A stretch of DNA of 64,000 bases, taken from the NCBI GenBank assembly GCA_028583605.1, contig CM053325.1, forward strand, positions 41,157,435 to 41,221,434, in the 5' to 3' direction. The DNA is from Dastarcus helophoroides. Its lineage: Eukaryota; Arthropoda; Insecta; Coleoptera; Bothrideridae. Positions 34,688 through 44,665 of the stretch are shown here, one piece after another. Both the position numbers and the translations under genes were made by a program. The notes under the pieces are model-generated. The model ran no database searches. It was not told where the DNA came from and was given only the letters and a program-made list of their open reading frames with translations. The first letter of the stretch is position 1. Each line of letters opens with the position of its first letter.

Positions 34688-34927
34688 CTTGAAGCATGGA
34701 GAAATATCGAGTTGGCATTTAACGCCCAGGTGTCCGCAAAAAGAACCTTCCAGAAGCTACGGGCGAAGTATGAGAAGTTGAACCCGAACTGCGGAATGTT
34801 ATGACCACAGAGAAGCTGGGTTTAACTGGAACTGGTGGTGGGCCATTTAAGAATATAAATGATGACCATGTACTTTTAGCTCTGCTAGAACTAATTAATA
34901 GTAAAACAGTTGTCGGCTGCAGTGGTT
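34688..34927 (+). pseudogene. Myb/SANT-like DNA-binding domain, frameshifted
   Basis: After a plausible splice acceptor (TATATTGTAG, ending at 34687) the frame reads LEAWRNIELAFNAQ, then RTFQKLRAKYEKLNPN, the three-helix pattern of the Myb/SANT-like domains (Myb_DNA-bind_5) common in insect genes and Harbinger-associated proteins. It hits a stop at about 34800. In the neighbouring frame the protein goes on with MTTEKLGLTGTGGGPFKN and DDHVLLALLELINSKT, matching the KTGGGP segment that follows this domain in relatives, and ends at TAA 34925-34927. One frameshift therefore separates the halves. It may be a dead exon, or a live gene with a base error. No other exons were found. Confidence 0.55.
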
Positions 34928-35401
34928 AATTATATGGTAATTCTAAATGAAAATTTAGGTATCGTGGTTTATTTCTTGTAGAAATAATTGCATAATTTGT
35001 TTGGACGTATTAATAATTATTAGACGATTTTCTTATATTTTACGTATCTCGAACCAGGATTTTTATGTTTCAGAATGAAACCAAACCAGTGGTCAGGTTG
35101 AAGTTCTCGAGAAAGAAAATGAATTATTTATAGTAGGTTATCGGTATAAAATTCATATATATGAATTTTATACCGCAATTTATAAGCAATTACAACAAAA
35201 TTTCTCTATTTTACGCCATCAAATAATACTCAGGTGTTAAAATGTGAATTGTTATCAAAACCTGTAAGCTTTGTCGAGGTAAAAATATGCTTTTACTTTT
35301 TTAACTAATCTCTTACAGCAGGAATTCCCAAAGTTTTTCTTAGGCGGGCCAATTTAATATTACCGAAATTTTTGGCGACGATTTTTTTGTTTTAAATATA
35401 T
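34928..35401. other. Spacer with perfect palindrome and possible hAT-like end
   Basis: Contains the palindrome 35142-35175. CAGGAATTCCCAAAG near 35318 faces CAGTGGTTTCCAACC (minus strand, near 39522). These could be the ends of an old hAT-like element into which the Gypsy element inserted, but no target duplication is convincing. Confidence 0.35.
35142..35175. repeat. Perfect 34-bp palindrome
   Basis: CGGTATAAAATTCATAT followed immediately by its exact reverse complement, with no loop. Confidence 0.97.
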
Positions 35402-35633
35402 TGTAACGAAATGTAAATTGTAGAATTTAGTGCATAAGAAAAGGTTCTAGAAAGATCTGATAAGGGGAAAGCAAACGGCAGATAAGCGTTCCCGAAATTT
35501 TTGAGTTAGCAGTTAGAAGTCTATAAGTGAGTTAATTGTTCAGTTGTTCAGCAGATCCGAGTTAAGTTTGAAAATAAAGTGGGTATTATTCAATTCACGT
35601 GTTAATAAATTCGAACCGATAAAGCCCGTAACA
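35402..35633 (+). repeat. Gypsy 5' LTR, 232 bp, internally deleted
   Basis: Aligns with the 374-bp 3' LTR at both ends (TAGAATTTAGT.CATAAGAAAAG; TTCGAACCGATAA.GCCCGTAACA) but lacks the central ~140 bp, which includes the TATA box and start region. Confidence 0.85.
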
Positions 35634-35789
35634 TCTGCTGTCAGAAGTGCGATTATTCGTGGATTGTACTTTATTACGGATAAATTCACTGAGTATTCCC
35701 GCAGTTGACTTTATCTCGGATGTTTTAAACTGTTAAATAGTTTATATGAGGCACGTTAAGTAAAATTTGAACATTCTACTATACTTTAT

Positions 35790-36790
35790 GGATACAAGAT
35801 TGAAATCGGCCAAAATGGAACAACAATTGCAAGCGTTATTAGCAATGTTTACAGACGACAAGATGAAGAACGACGACGACAGGAAAAAAAAGGAAGAAGA
35901 ACGAAGACGACAAGATGAAGAACGAAGGTGACAAGAAAAATTACAGGAATGAAAGAAGAAGTGAAAGAATAAATTACAGGAATGAGAGAAGAAATAAAAG
36001 AAGAAGTGAAAGAACAAATTACAGGAATGAGAGAAGAAATGAAAGGCAAGATGGCCGATGTCAGGGAAGAAATTGGAGAAGTAAAAGAAGAATTCTGTAA
36101 CAAGCTCCTTGATTTGGACAAAGTAACACAAAAAAAGGTCAGCAACATTGAAAAGACCATGAAGAAGTTGTTAAGTGGACAAACTATACAACATGAAACC
36201 GAAAGTGTACCCGCTATTTCTTCCCAAAAAGTGAAGCCTCCGACCTATGATGGAAAAACATCGTTCCAGGCCTACAGAATATAGTTTGAAGCTCCTGCTA
36301 GAGTCAATTGGTGAACGGAGGAAGCAAAGGCAACCTCGTTGGTGGTATCTCTGCGCGGAGATGCTATGGAATTACAAGCCAATTATGAAGATCTAGTTAG
36401 GGCTTTATAGCTGAGGTTTGGGGATCACTTCATGCAGCAAAATGTCCAGTCGCAGCTGCTAGTAAGAAGACAGACAAGTGGAGAAACGCTGCAAGAATTC
36501 GAGGCTGACGTGAGAAGATAGGCGTACATCGCCTATCCAACAGCACCAACCGACTTTCTGAAACTTCACGCAGTTAGAATCTTTATAGAAGGAATAAGAG
36601 ACCCAGAAGTTCAGAGAGTAATAGGCTTGTCAAACGTCCAAACATCAAGGAAGGCATTGATTAGAGCTTTGGAGATTGAAGCTGCTTACAAGGTTTCAGA
36701 GCCAGGGGCGTCACGGAGAATAAAGAAGGCCGACATCGAAGAGGCTGCAAATGACTGTGATCTTGCGAACATGAGCGCGTCGAGAAGAGG
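35790..36790 (+). pseudogene. Gypsy gag relic
   Basis: A long charged, repetitive N-terminal part (repeats of R/K/E such as MREEIKEEVKEQITG, 35880-36110, probably coiled coil) leads to VKPPTYDGKTSFQAY, then VSLRGDAMEL, LRFGDHFMQQNVQSQL, TLQEFEADVRR and RALEIEAAYKVSEP. This matches the capsid-like retrotransposon gag pattern (YDGK..W..Y, LRG.A, LR.RFG, E.LQ.FA). Frame changes and stops (TAG near 36284, 36408 and 36520) break it. No CCHC zinc knuckle was seen before the protease remnant. Confidence 0.7.
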
Positions 36791-36839
36791 AATTCACTAG
36801 CTAATGTCACGAAACCAGTCCCCAAAACTCTTTCCATCA

Positions 36840-38848
36840 AACAGATAAAAAGGACCAAGGAGGGTTTGGTGGTGGAAGCCAGTGGGGATGGAAGGAATGT
36901 ACAGGCAACAGTGGATTCAGGAGTCAAGGTTACTGTGGCACGCGGTACCCAAGCAATCCGTGACTGGCGAAGACCCAAAAATAAACAGGTGTTGAGGAAC
37001 TTCCTTGGGCACCTATTACAGAAGATTTGTGAAAGGTTTTGCCAACATCGCTGCGCCGTTACATCGACAAACGGAGGGAAGAAGGCCGTACGTCTGGAGT
37101 CCCGATTGTGATACCGCTTTCTGAAAACTGAAGTCCGCCTTGTGCACAAGCCCAATCTTGACTTATTCTCAGCAGAATGGTAAGTTTGTATTAGACACTA
37201 ATGCCAGCAACCTCAGTATTGGGGCTATGATTCTCACGAAGTCGGAGAGGAGCTATTGCACTACCAGTAAGGAACTTCTTGCGATAGTGAAGGCCGTGGA
37301 ACACTTCCACAAGTATTTCTATGGGCAAGAATTCCTCATCAGAACAGAACTCAGAACTCAGAGAAACAGACGGCTAAAAGGTTGGAAAGGCTTCAACAGT
37401 ACCACTTTAAGGTGCATCATCGACTAGGACGACAGCATAACAACGCTGACGCTTTGTCCACAATACCTTGTGGGGATTGCAACCACTGCAGACGAGTAGA
37501 GGACCACGAGGACATGGCAGATATAAGGGTCACGTCTGTCTAGCCAGAAGACGGATGGACTGTTGAAGGTCTTCGGGAGCTACAGAAGAACGACGCTGAT
37601 GTCGGACCCATATTGGAATGGAAAGAAGCTGGAGATAGACCGGAATGGCAAGAGGTTTCCCACAGAAGTCCAGTTCTTAATAATTTGTGGGCCCAAGGGA
37701 AATCCCTCCAGGTAGAGGACGAGGTGCTGAAGAGGGCATGGGAAAGCGCGGATGAAAAGCGTGCCAACTTGCAATTGGTGGTGCCTCAGGTGAAGATTCC
37801 ACAGGTCTTGTGGGAGGTGCACAGTGGAATCTCTGGTGGACATTAAGGGATGAACAAGACTTTGGAGAAGATTCGGAAACGGTTCTATTAGGTTAACTGC
37901 AGGGAGGACGTCGAGCGGTGGTGTCGGAAATTTGTCACCTGCGCCGCATTCAAGGGTCCTCGTACAAGAACCAAAGGGGCCCTGAAGCAGTATAATGTAG
38001 GAGCTCCATTTGAAAGAATTACAATCGATGTGGCGGGACCATTTCCAGCATCAGACGATGGAAATAAGTACATCCTGGTAGTCACGGATTATTTCGGTAA
38101 ATGGCCTGAAGCTTATGCCATCCCGAACAAGGAAGCTACCACAGTCGCAGGGGTTCTTGTGGACAACTTCATCTGTCGATTTGGTGTTCCCTTGGAACTA
38201 CACTCGGACCAAGAAAGGAACTTCGAATCGGAGGTCTTCCAAGAGGTGTGTCGTCTTCGAACGACACCTCTTTATTCACAGTCTGATGGAATGGTGAAAA
38301 GGTTTAACAGGACTTTGGAAAAACATCTTTCGAAGGTCGTTTCGAAGCATCAGACAGACTGGGACCGACATCTACCTCTGTTTCTAATGGCCTATCGCGC
38401 GGCAACTCATGAAACTACACGTCAGACTCCGGCAAGAGTGACCTTCGGGAGGGAACTGCGGCTTCCGTGTGACTTGGTGTTTGGATCACCAAGGGAGATT
38501 CCCAGAGAGACGATGGGTTTCGTAGACGACTTAAGGGAAGCGATATTGCAGACGCATGCCCTAGTGCGGACGAAGATCAACTTTGCGACGGACCGGATGA
38601 AGACAAGATATGACGTGAATGCCAACCATGGTGGTTTCAGTGAGGGCAAATTGGCATGGCTGTACAACCCTCAGCAAAAGAAAGGAGTTTCGCTGAAGTT
38701 TACGCAATCTTGGGAAGGGCCGTACAAAGTGCTGAAGAGGATCAACGACTTGGTATACAGGATGCAGCGTAGCTCCAGGAGTAAAATGAAAGTGGTACAC
38801 CTGAACAGACTTTGCAAATATAGTGACAAAGTGACTGATTGGAACTGA
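36840..38848 (+). pseudogene. Gypsy pol relic: protease, RNase H, integrase
   Basis: A protease-site remnant (VDSGVKVTVAR, near 36915) runs directly into the RT C-terminus (DWRRPKNKQVLRNFLGHL), so most of the RT, including its catalytic site, is deleted. RNase H follows (FVLDTNASNLSIGAMI, then KELLAIVKAVEHFHKYFYGQEF). The integrase zinc region has H, H and C but the third cysteine-position motif reads WCRKFVTC, with Phe in place of one Cys. The integrase core has ITIDVAGPF (first Asp), LHSDQERNFES (second Asp) and SDGMVKRFNRTL, where Lys replaces the catalytic Glu of relatives; about ten residues before it are deleted. The last 272-codon frame (38030-38848) is open. The element cannot be autonomous. 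Confidence 0.82.
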
Positions 38849-38878
38849 CCGGGACGATCATTCCTAAGGGGGAGGCAG

Positions 38879-39252
38879 TGTTACGCAATGTAATTAGATG
38901 GAATAGAATTTAGAATAGAATTGTAGAATTTAGTACATAAGAAAAGTTTCTAGAATGATCTGATAAGGGGAAAGCGACTGCGATAACGAAGCAAACGGCA
39001 GATAAGCGTTCCCGAAATTTCGGCAAACAATAAGCCTTATCTGCCGGATTGTTCTAGAACCTGGATGCCAAAATTATATAAGGCGGTCAGTTTTCTCTCG
39101 AGTCAGTCAGTTAGAGTCAGTGTAATTAGTAAGTTAGTAAAAGTTAATAATAAGTGAGTAAATTGTTCAATTGTGGGGATCCAAGTTAAGTTTGGTAATA
39201 AAGTGGTGTAATTCACACGTGGTAATCAATTCGAACCGATAAGCCCGTAACA
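38879..39252 (+). repeat. Gypsy 3' LTR, 374 bp
   Basis: Starts TGTTACGCAATG, carries ATTATATAAGG (TATA box near 39075) and a TCAGTCAGTTAGAGTCAGTG start region, an AATAAA-like signal near 39200 and the end GCCCGTAACA. Confidence 0.85.
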
Positions 39253-41329
39253 GTACTATTATAACTGCCCCGGCCGGCGCTCGGCTCCAAACGCGAAAGC
39301 GAGATGTTTTTGTTCCAGCAAGAGTATGGATGGATGTTTTAGCATTTGTACCCGAAAAATTCGCGGCGAGGATTGTGGATTACGTATACCTATTTTGCTG
39401 ATTCATTTTTTTGACACCTATTCGACTTTTTTGGTTTGTATTCGAAAATGATATTTTGGAAATAGCTGCATGCCCCCCTTGCAACCCCCCTAGGGGGGCG
39501 CGCCCAACAGGTTGGAAACCACTGCCCTAAGGGGTGAGACAAGGTGAGTCAAAAAGTACTTCATTCCGATTCCCCCTTTGATCAACCAATATGTATTTCA
39601 GATCTTCTAAGAGATATAAAGGTTTAAATTACCTTTTAACTGATATAGGCATTGCGTGGGTTTCTCTTACAAATTTTAGAAATAATTGCAATTTTAACTT
39701 TTATTATTCTATTTCAGAGTCATTAAATTTTTATTAAGTAGCATATCAGTGACATAATGAGTAGAAACAAATAACTTGTACTAAAAAAAAACAATCGCCA
39801 TCGACAACTAAATTATGAAATAACCAGTCGAATTTTAGTAATTCATGTGTGGTGAAGCTAAAACTAAAAATGACTAGTCGACATAACTGGAAATAATGCT
39901 TCGACATTTTTATTATCAATAACAGATTTTCTTCTATCCGATTTCTCTTTGACGGAGCCGAAATTAGGGAAATTTTCTACCATTTGCTTTACTGTATTTC
40001 ACGAGGGATTTAGCTTATCTGTATATCGAACAGCAAATTTATCACTGAATCACATGTTCGTGATGTTACTTTGTGACATCGTCCGAAAATAATGAAAAAA
40101 TTAACACAATCCGCACTATTAAAAAAGATGGTCAGGCATGTTTGCATTTTAGCTTCATCACACATTATAAAATTAACTATAAATAATTTGGCAAATGGTT
40201 TCCTGATAGTTGAATTGTCCATAGAGATTATTTCTACTCATAATTTCACTGATATGCAACCTGCTAAGAGTTCACTTAAGTGGGAAAATAAAAGTAAAAA
40301 ATTTGGAACTATTTCTAAAAGTTGTAACAGCAACCCTGAGAAAGCTTACATCAGGTAGAGATAATTAACATCTACATAAGATAGCTAAAATAATATAGCG
40401 TGTTCGATTTAAGAAAACAACGTTATCGCTGTTTGAATTTATCAAAATGTTTAGTCTCAAATTCAACACTCGGTATAGCGTTTTAGAACTTATTAAAGCT
40501 GTGCAAGATAGTGTCATATATGTGTTCTGCTTACATACCAAATATAAAATTAACATCCGGTTTCAGGCAAAAAAAAAATAAAAAAATTTCCTGGGGCCTT
40601 GCATCTGTCAAATTTTATATAAACATCTATTTATCTCGAAAAATATAAATTTTAAGAACAATGTTTATTATCCAAAGTGGATTGACAATATCAAATAGAA
40701 TCCAAAAATGCAAAAATATACACATCAGGAAAGTCAAACACTGTCCATAGGGAGAATGTTAATGAGAGATTTAACATTGAGAGGTAATAGTGGGATAGAT
40801 GGGAGGTGCCTTGTATTCTCCTACACCGGTGTAAACAATTTAACACAGAGCGCAGCGATCAGTGCTGGTGGAGATTTCAGTAGTACATCAGAGTTTCTAA
40901 CGTGTTTTGTTGCGGGATTACTACTGGCAGGCAACAATTTTATTAAAATTTGCGTACCACATGCTGTTTGTTTTTTTAGTCCGTTGATTTAATCAACGTC
41001 TCAGGCAAAATAAAACTGATATTCTTTGATAACCAAAATAAATAAGCTAGATTTCTTAAACAAAATAAATGATAATTCTAACGAAGAATATAACATAACT
41101 CTTTAAACATTACAGTATAAGAAGTTCAAATAGGCCGCCAAACTGTGCTAAATAATATTCCAGTCTGTTGTAAAACTCTCGACGAGTTTTTTCTAACATC
41201 TAAACTGGAAGATACAAGCATGCTACGTCAAAGCAGGGGAATACGTTCAGCGGCCGCAAAAAACTATGGAAGGGACAATTCTTAGCGTTTTACATGGACA
41301 ATGAAAATTTTTCCATATCTGTATATGGT
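39253..41329. other. Gene-free region
   Basis: The start contains a GC-rich segment with CTAGGGGGGCGCGCCCAACA, typical of non-autonomous hAT-like ends. Frames at 40010-40222, 40092-40358 and 40708-40992 have no recognised features. Confidence 0.45.
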
Positions 41330-42830
41330 GTTCTATTTAAAATAACGAAGTTGATGTCAACTTCTGGTATAACTTAAAGTACCATAATTTTGTGAATATT
41401 TTAGTTGTACTGGACTCGTCGACATTGTTAAGTTCCCCAATTGTGAAATTTATTTTGTCAGATATCAGTTGCGGTGATTTCCGGTAGGACAAACTGTATA
41501 ATGATCGTTTAATTGGCCTTAAAATTCTAAGCGATCAAGTTTTATGGAAATCAATAAGGCCATTTCAGCCGTTTAGAAAACCGAGATATATTTTCGAATT
41601 CGTAGAGACCCGTTATTCTTGTGTTCTTGGGGGGACCAATTTTGACGGTCAAACCAACTTTATATGTTCATACCCCTAACGATTATCAACCCGCACTTTA
41701 AAATTTCAAATTTACCTACCCTACTTGTAATTCATCATTTTAAAGCCATTTCTTTTGCAAATGCAACGGCGCATTGTCTTTTTAAAATCTATTGAAAATT
41801 AAAAACAAAAAGTTGACACATCGGCATTCATATAAAGGTATGAGACGCCAAAAGGCTCACCTATTTTTCGGCCTTATAAGTTGATTTCTTAAAAAACATT
41901 TTATGGTTTTTAAATGAATCGTGATGACTTATAAATTAAAAATATTTGTCCATATACAGGATGACTTATTTCGGAGAGCCAGAAATCATTAATATCCTTT
42001 TTAGATAAAAACACATGTTTTTTTGCCACGGTTAGGCAAGCTTATTTGATGTCTATTTTAAGTGATTCTTTTATTATACCCCAGTAAATTTTACACATAT
42101 TTTTGTATAGAAGTAGCTATGGTATTCTAAGGAAACTGAAATATGTGGTATATTTATTCTAGATTGCCCAAAAATTGTTATAGTGTAGTATCCTTGCATG
42201 GCGTAGTTCAGAGCACACAGAGCCCTCTTTATACAAAACATGTAATTTTTCGCTAATTTAATAGACTTTAATTAAATAACCATTTAAAATACATATAAAG
42301 TGTAATATATTTTAAAAAAGCCTTTTAAATACTTTTTCGTGGCGTGAAAAAAAATTGTATTTCCATTAAAAAATAATATTGAAGCTTTGTGATACTGCAA
42401 ATTAAATCACACTGTACATAAGTAATATGTCCAATTTAAAAGTTATTACGTGCCATTTAAGAAGCATATAAAGTTCTTTTATGAAATTGACCTTATAATG
42501 CCGAAAAATGGGTGAACACTCCTGGTGTATTACATTATTAGTACACGAATGTGGGTTTGTCAAGTTCTCGTTTTTAATTCTCAGTCAATTCCAAAAATCG
42601 ATGCACCGGTGTATTTGTAATAAAAAGGCTTTAAAATAATTTATCAAATGTAGGGTAGTTCCATTTGAAATTTTAAAGTGGAGGTTACTAGGGGTTAGGG
42701 GGATGAATATAACGAAAATGGTTTCCCCAAGAACATTAATTGGCGGGTGGCGGCTAATTCTAAAATATTTCATGGTTTTCAAAGATAAGGGGGGCTCAAG
42801 TTTTCGTTGATGAACTCTTCATATAAATGC
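41330..42830. mobile_element. Fold-back element relic with ~350-400-bp inverted arms
   Basis: 41563-41950 and 42440-42795 are imperfect reverse complements (shared blocks include CCCCCAAGAACA, GAAATTTTAAAGTG, TACAAGTAGGGTAG/AAATGTAGGGTAG and CCATTTTTCGGC). The left flank carries TTTAAAATAACGAAGTTGAT and CAACTTCTGGTATAAC, resembling the ends of the element at 9064. Non-coding. Outer borders are approximate. Confidence 0.55.
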
Positions 42831-43929
42831 AAAATCTTTAAAATATGTGACAATTAAATTATGTAAAGAAGAATCTAATTATATTTACATAAAATGATGT
42901 ATTCTGCGTTGAATAAACTAGTAACTTACAAGGATAGATGTAGATGGATCATAATAATCTCGAATTTTCCGGTTTTTTAAGTAGGTAGCTCACCCTCCTA
43001 TAAGGGAAGGGTGGAGGGTGGGGATGAGGGGTCACCGAAAAAATCTTAAAAAATTATTTGTTTAGTTTCTCGTCGAAATACTTCGCTTCAGAAAAAAAAA
43101 ATAAAACAAATATCATAAAAATACATCCTATCATATGCGTATTCGTGTAAGTGGTGTTTACCCCCCAAAAAAATATTTTTCGACAAAATCCAAAAACAGG
43201 TAAAATTAGTTTTGGTGCATAAAATAACATTTATTTTTTTCAAAATTTTGCTGACGTAATTACCATTTTTATGCTTAAAAAACTTCTAAATGGGGTAGTT
43301 TGCCCCCAAGAGGGGGGTGGGAAAATTTTGAAAAAATTTTTTTCTTATATTTCTCGTCAAAAGAAAACTTTTGGAAAAAGAAACGACTCGAATATCATTT
43401 TTGGTATGTGAGAAACAGCAAAATCTGCATTTTTTGCCTCAACTTTGAGGGGGTAAAACTACCCTTAAAACCGTTTATCAGCCGTTAAAAAAAAATACGT
43501 GTCTCTTAGATTTTGGTCCTTTAAAACATATCCAAAAATTAGCAAAAGCGGCGCCGGACACTTCGCGACCTTTCCTTGTTAGTTTATCGTTTAAATCAAA
43601 CAATTCCCCAGATAGCAGCACGTAAACAGGCTTTTACCAACGGTAAGGTGGTAAACATTCTGTCTTTTCAGTTTCGCTTATTACTCTTACTATAGAAATA
43701 TTTCTCCTTTCATGTTTATTGCACGAATTTGTATTTGCGGGCATAGGCACCGTTTCTTTATAATGTGAGATCTATGGGCATGAATAATCTTGTAGTCTTA
43801 CCTCTCGGAATTTGGGAATTAAAAACAGACTCGATAGATGCCTCTGGAAACGCTGCATGTACCAGCAGCTTAGTAAAATCAAGACGATAAACGTTTCGGT
43901 CAAAACTGCTTGCTGCGTCATTACCCCAA
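42831..43929. other. Gene-free region with diverged direct repeats
   Basis: 43010-43130 and 43300-43420 share a loose pattern (TTTCTCGTC.AAA…, AATATCAT, C-runs). No coding family seen. Confidence 0.4.
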
Positions 43930-44332
43930 CGTCTCTTACACACGAGCGGTTTTTCGCCGGTCGGCAAATTTGCAGACCGGCAGAAAAACCGACAGAATTT
44001 TAAATAACCAGGGGTTTAAAGTAACTTTACATACGACAGCGGCGGCGGCAATTCGACCGACCGGTTGCAGCAAAATTAAAATATCGACGGCGAACACACG
44101 GTCACCGGTCGGCATTTTCAACGTCGCTGAGGTTTTGTTAGCTGGCAGCTTATGTAGGTATGCAGACGAACGGCGACGAGGCCGTCGCCGTGCTAAATAT
44201 TTTGCAGATGTCAGAGCCGAATTCAAACTTCTCTAAAATTCCTGTTTGACTGTAATTTAATTTTTTTGTAGTATAGGCTTTCTAAACTCGTACAGGATAT
44301 ACTTCTTCCGGGATTGGACCGACTACTAAAAG

Positions 44333-44377
44333 TGTTCGACGTTTCGCCCACCATCGTAGGGGGCTTCTTCAGGAACA
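44333..44377 (-). ncRNA. Hammerhead-like ribozyme, second family
   Basis: Minus strand: TGTTC (stem I, 5'), CTGAAGA, stem II GCCC…GGGC, GAAA, ACGT (self-complementary stem III), C at the cleavage position, then GAACA (stem I, 3'). Stem I pairs perfectly over 5 bp, and the cleavage triplet is GTC, the canonical one. One unpaired base follows CTGAAGA, as in the first family. Such motifs mark Penelope-like termini. No Penelope coding sequence remains here. Confidence 0.65.
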
Positions 44378-44452
44378 AAGAAAGAAAAATAGATGAAATG
44401 AGGGACTATGCAAAAAAGAAAAATAAAAATAAAAGGCTAATTTCAAAGCATC

Positions 44453-44570
44453 AGAGCACGGTAACTCAGTATGTCCACCATACCAGAGGCGAAACTCTTC
44501 TGAATTGAAAATTGGTACAAAGGATAAGAAAGTCTAGACAGAAGAGCACGGTAACTCAGTATGTCCACCA
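44453..44570. repeat. 28-bp exact direct repeat
   Basis: AGAGCACGGTAACTCAGTAT followed by GTCCACCA occurs at 44453-44480 and again at 44543-44570, with a partial third copy (CAGTATGTC) directly after. Confidence 0.9.
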
Positions 44571-44665
44571 CAGTATGTCTAAACTCGTCTTACTAATCGT
44601 TTATGATCATTTAACCACTCCTTTGTTATAAAATATACATATTTGGCGCTCGTGTGTAAGAGGCG

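Larger units (their letters stand above)
35402..39252 (+). mobile_element. Defective Ty3/Gypsy LTR retrotransposon
   Basis: Two LTRs (TGTAACG…CGTAACA at 35402-35633 and TGTTACG…CGTAACA at 38879-39252) flank gag and pol remnants. A purine-rich tract (AAGGGGGAGGCAG) lies immediately before the 3' LTR and fits the plus-strand primer. Domain order is gag, protease, end of RT, RNase H, integrase, as in the Gypsy group. An internal deletion fuses the protease to the end of RT. The flanking bases (ATAT left, GTAC right) do not form a target duplication. Confidence 0.85.
43930..44665. mobile_element. Non-autonomous element with 19-bp inverted ends
   Basis: CGTCTCTTACACACGAGCG (43930-43948) is matched, inverted and with one change, at 44647-44665. 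Just inside the left end is a strong subterminal hairpin (CGGTTTTTCGCCGGTC … GACCGGCAGAAAAACCG) and further CCGGTCGGC copies, in a locally GC-rich block. It encodes nothing recognisable. I cannot name the superfamily because the target duplication is unclear. Confidence 0.55.

Noticed and set aside
36661..37155. 164-codon minus-strand frame
   Set aside because: Antisense shadow of the Gypsy gag/pol relic.
35318..39540. Possible old hAT-like element around the Gypsy copy
   Set aside because: The two ends match only loosely and the adjacent 8-base flanks differ, so I mention it but do not call it.
43910..44236. Overlapping frames on both strands (108 and 96 codons)
   Set aside because: They follow the GC-rich hairpins of the 43930 element, with arginine/alanine-rich translations typical of GC-rich non-coding sequence.
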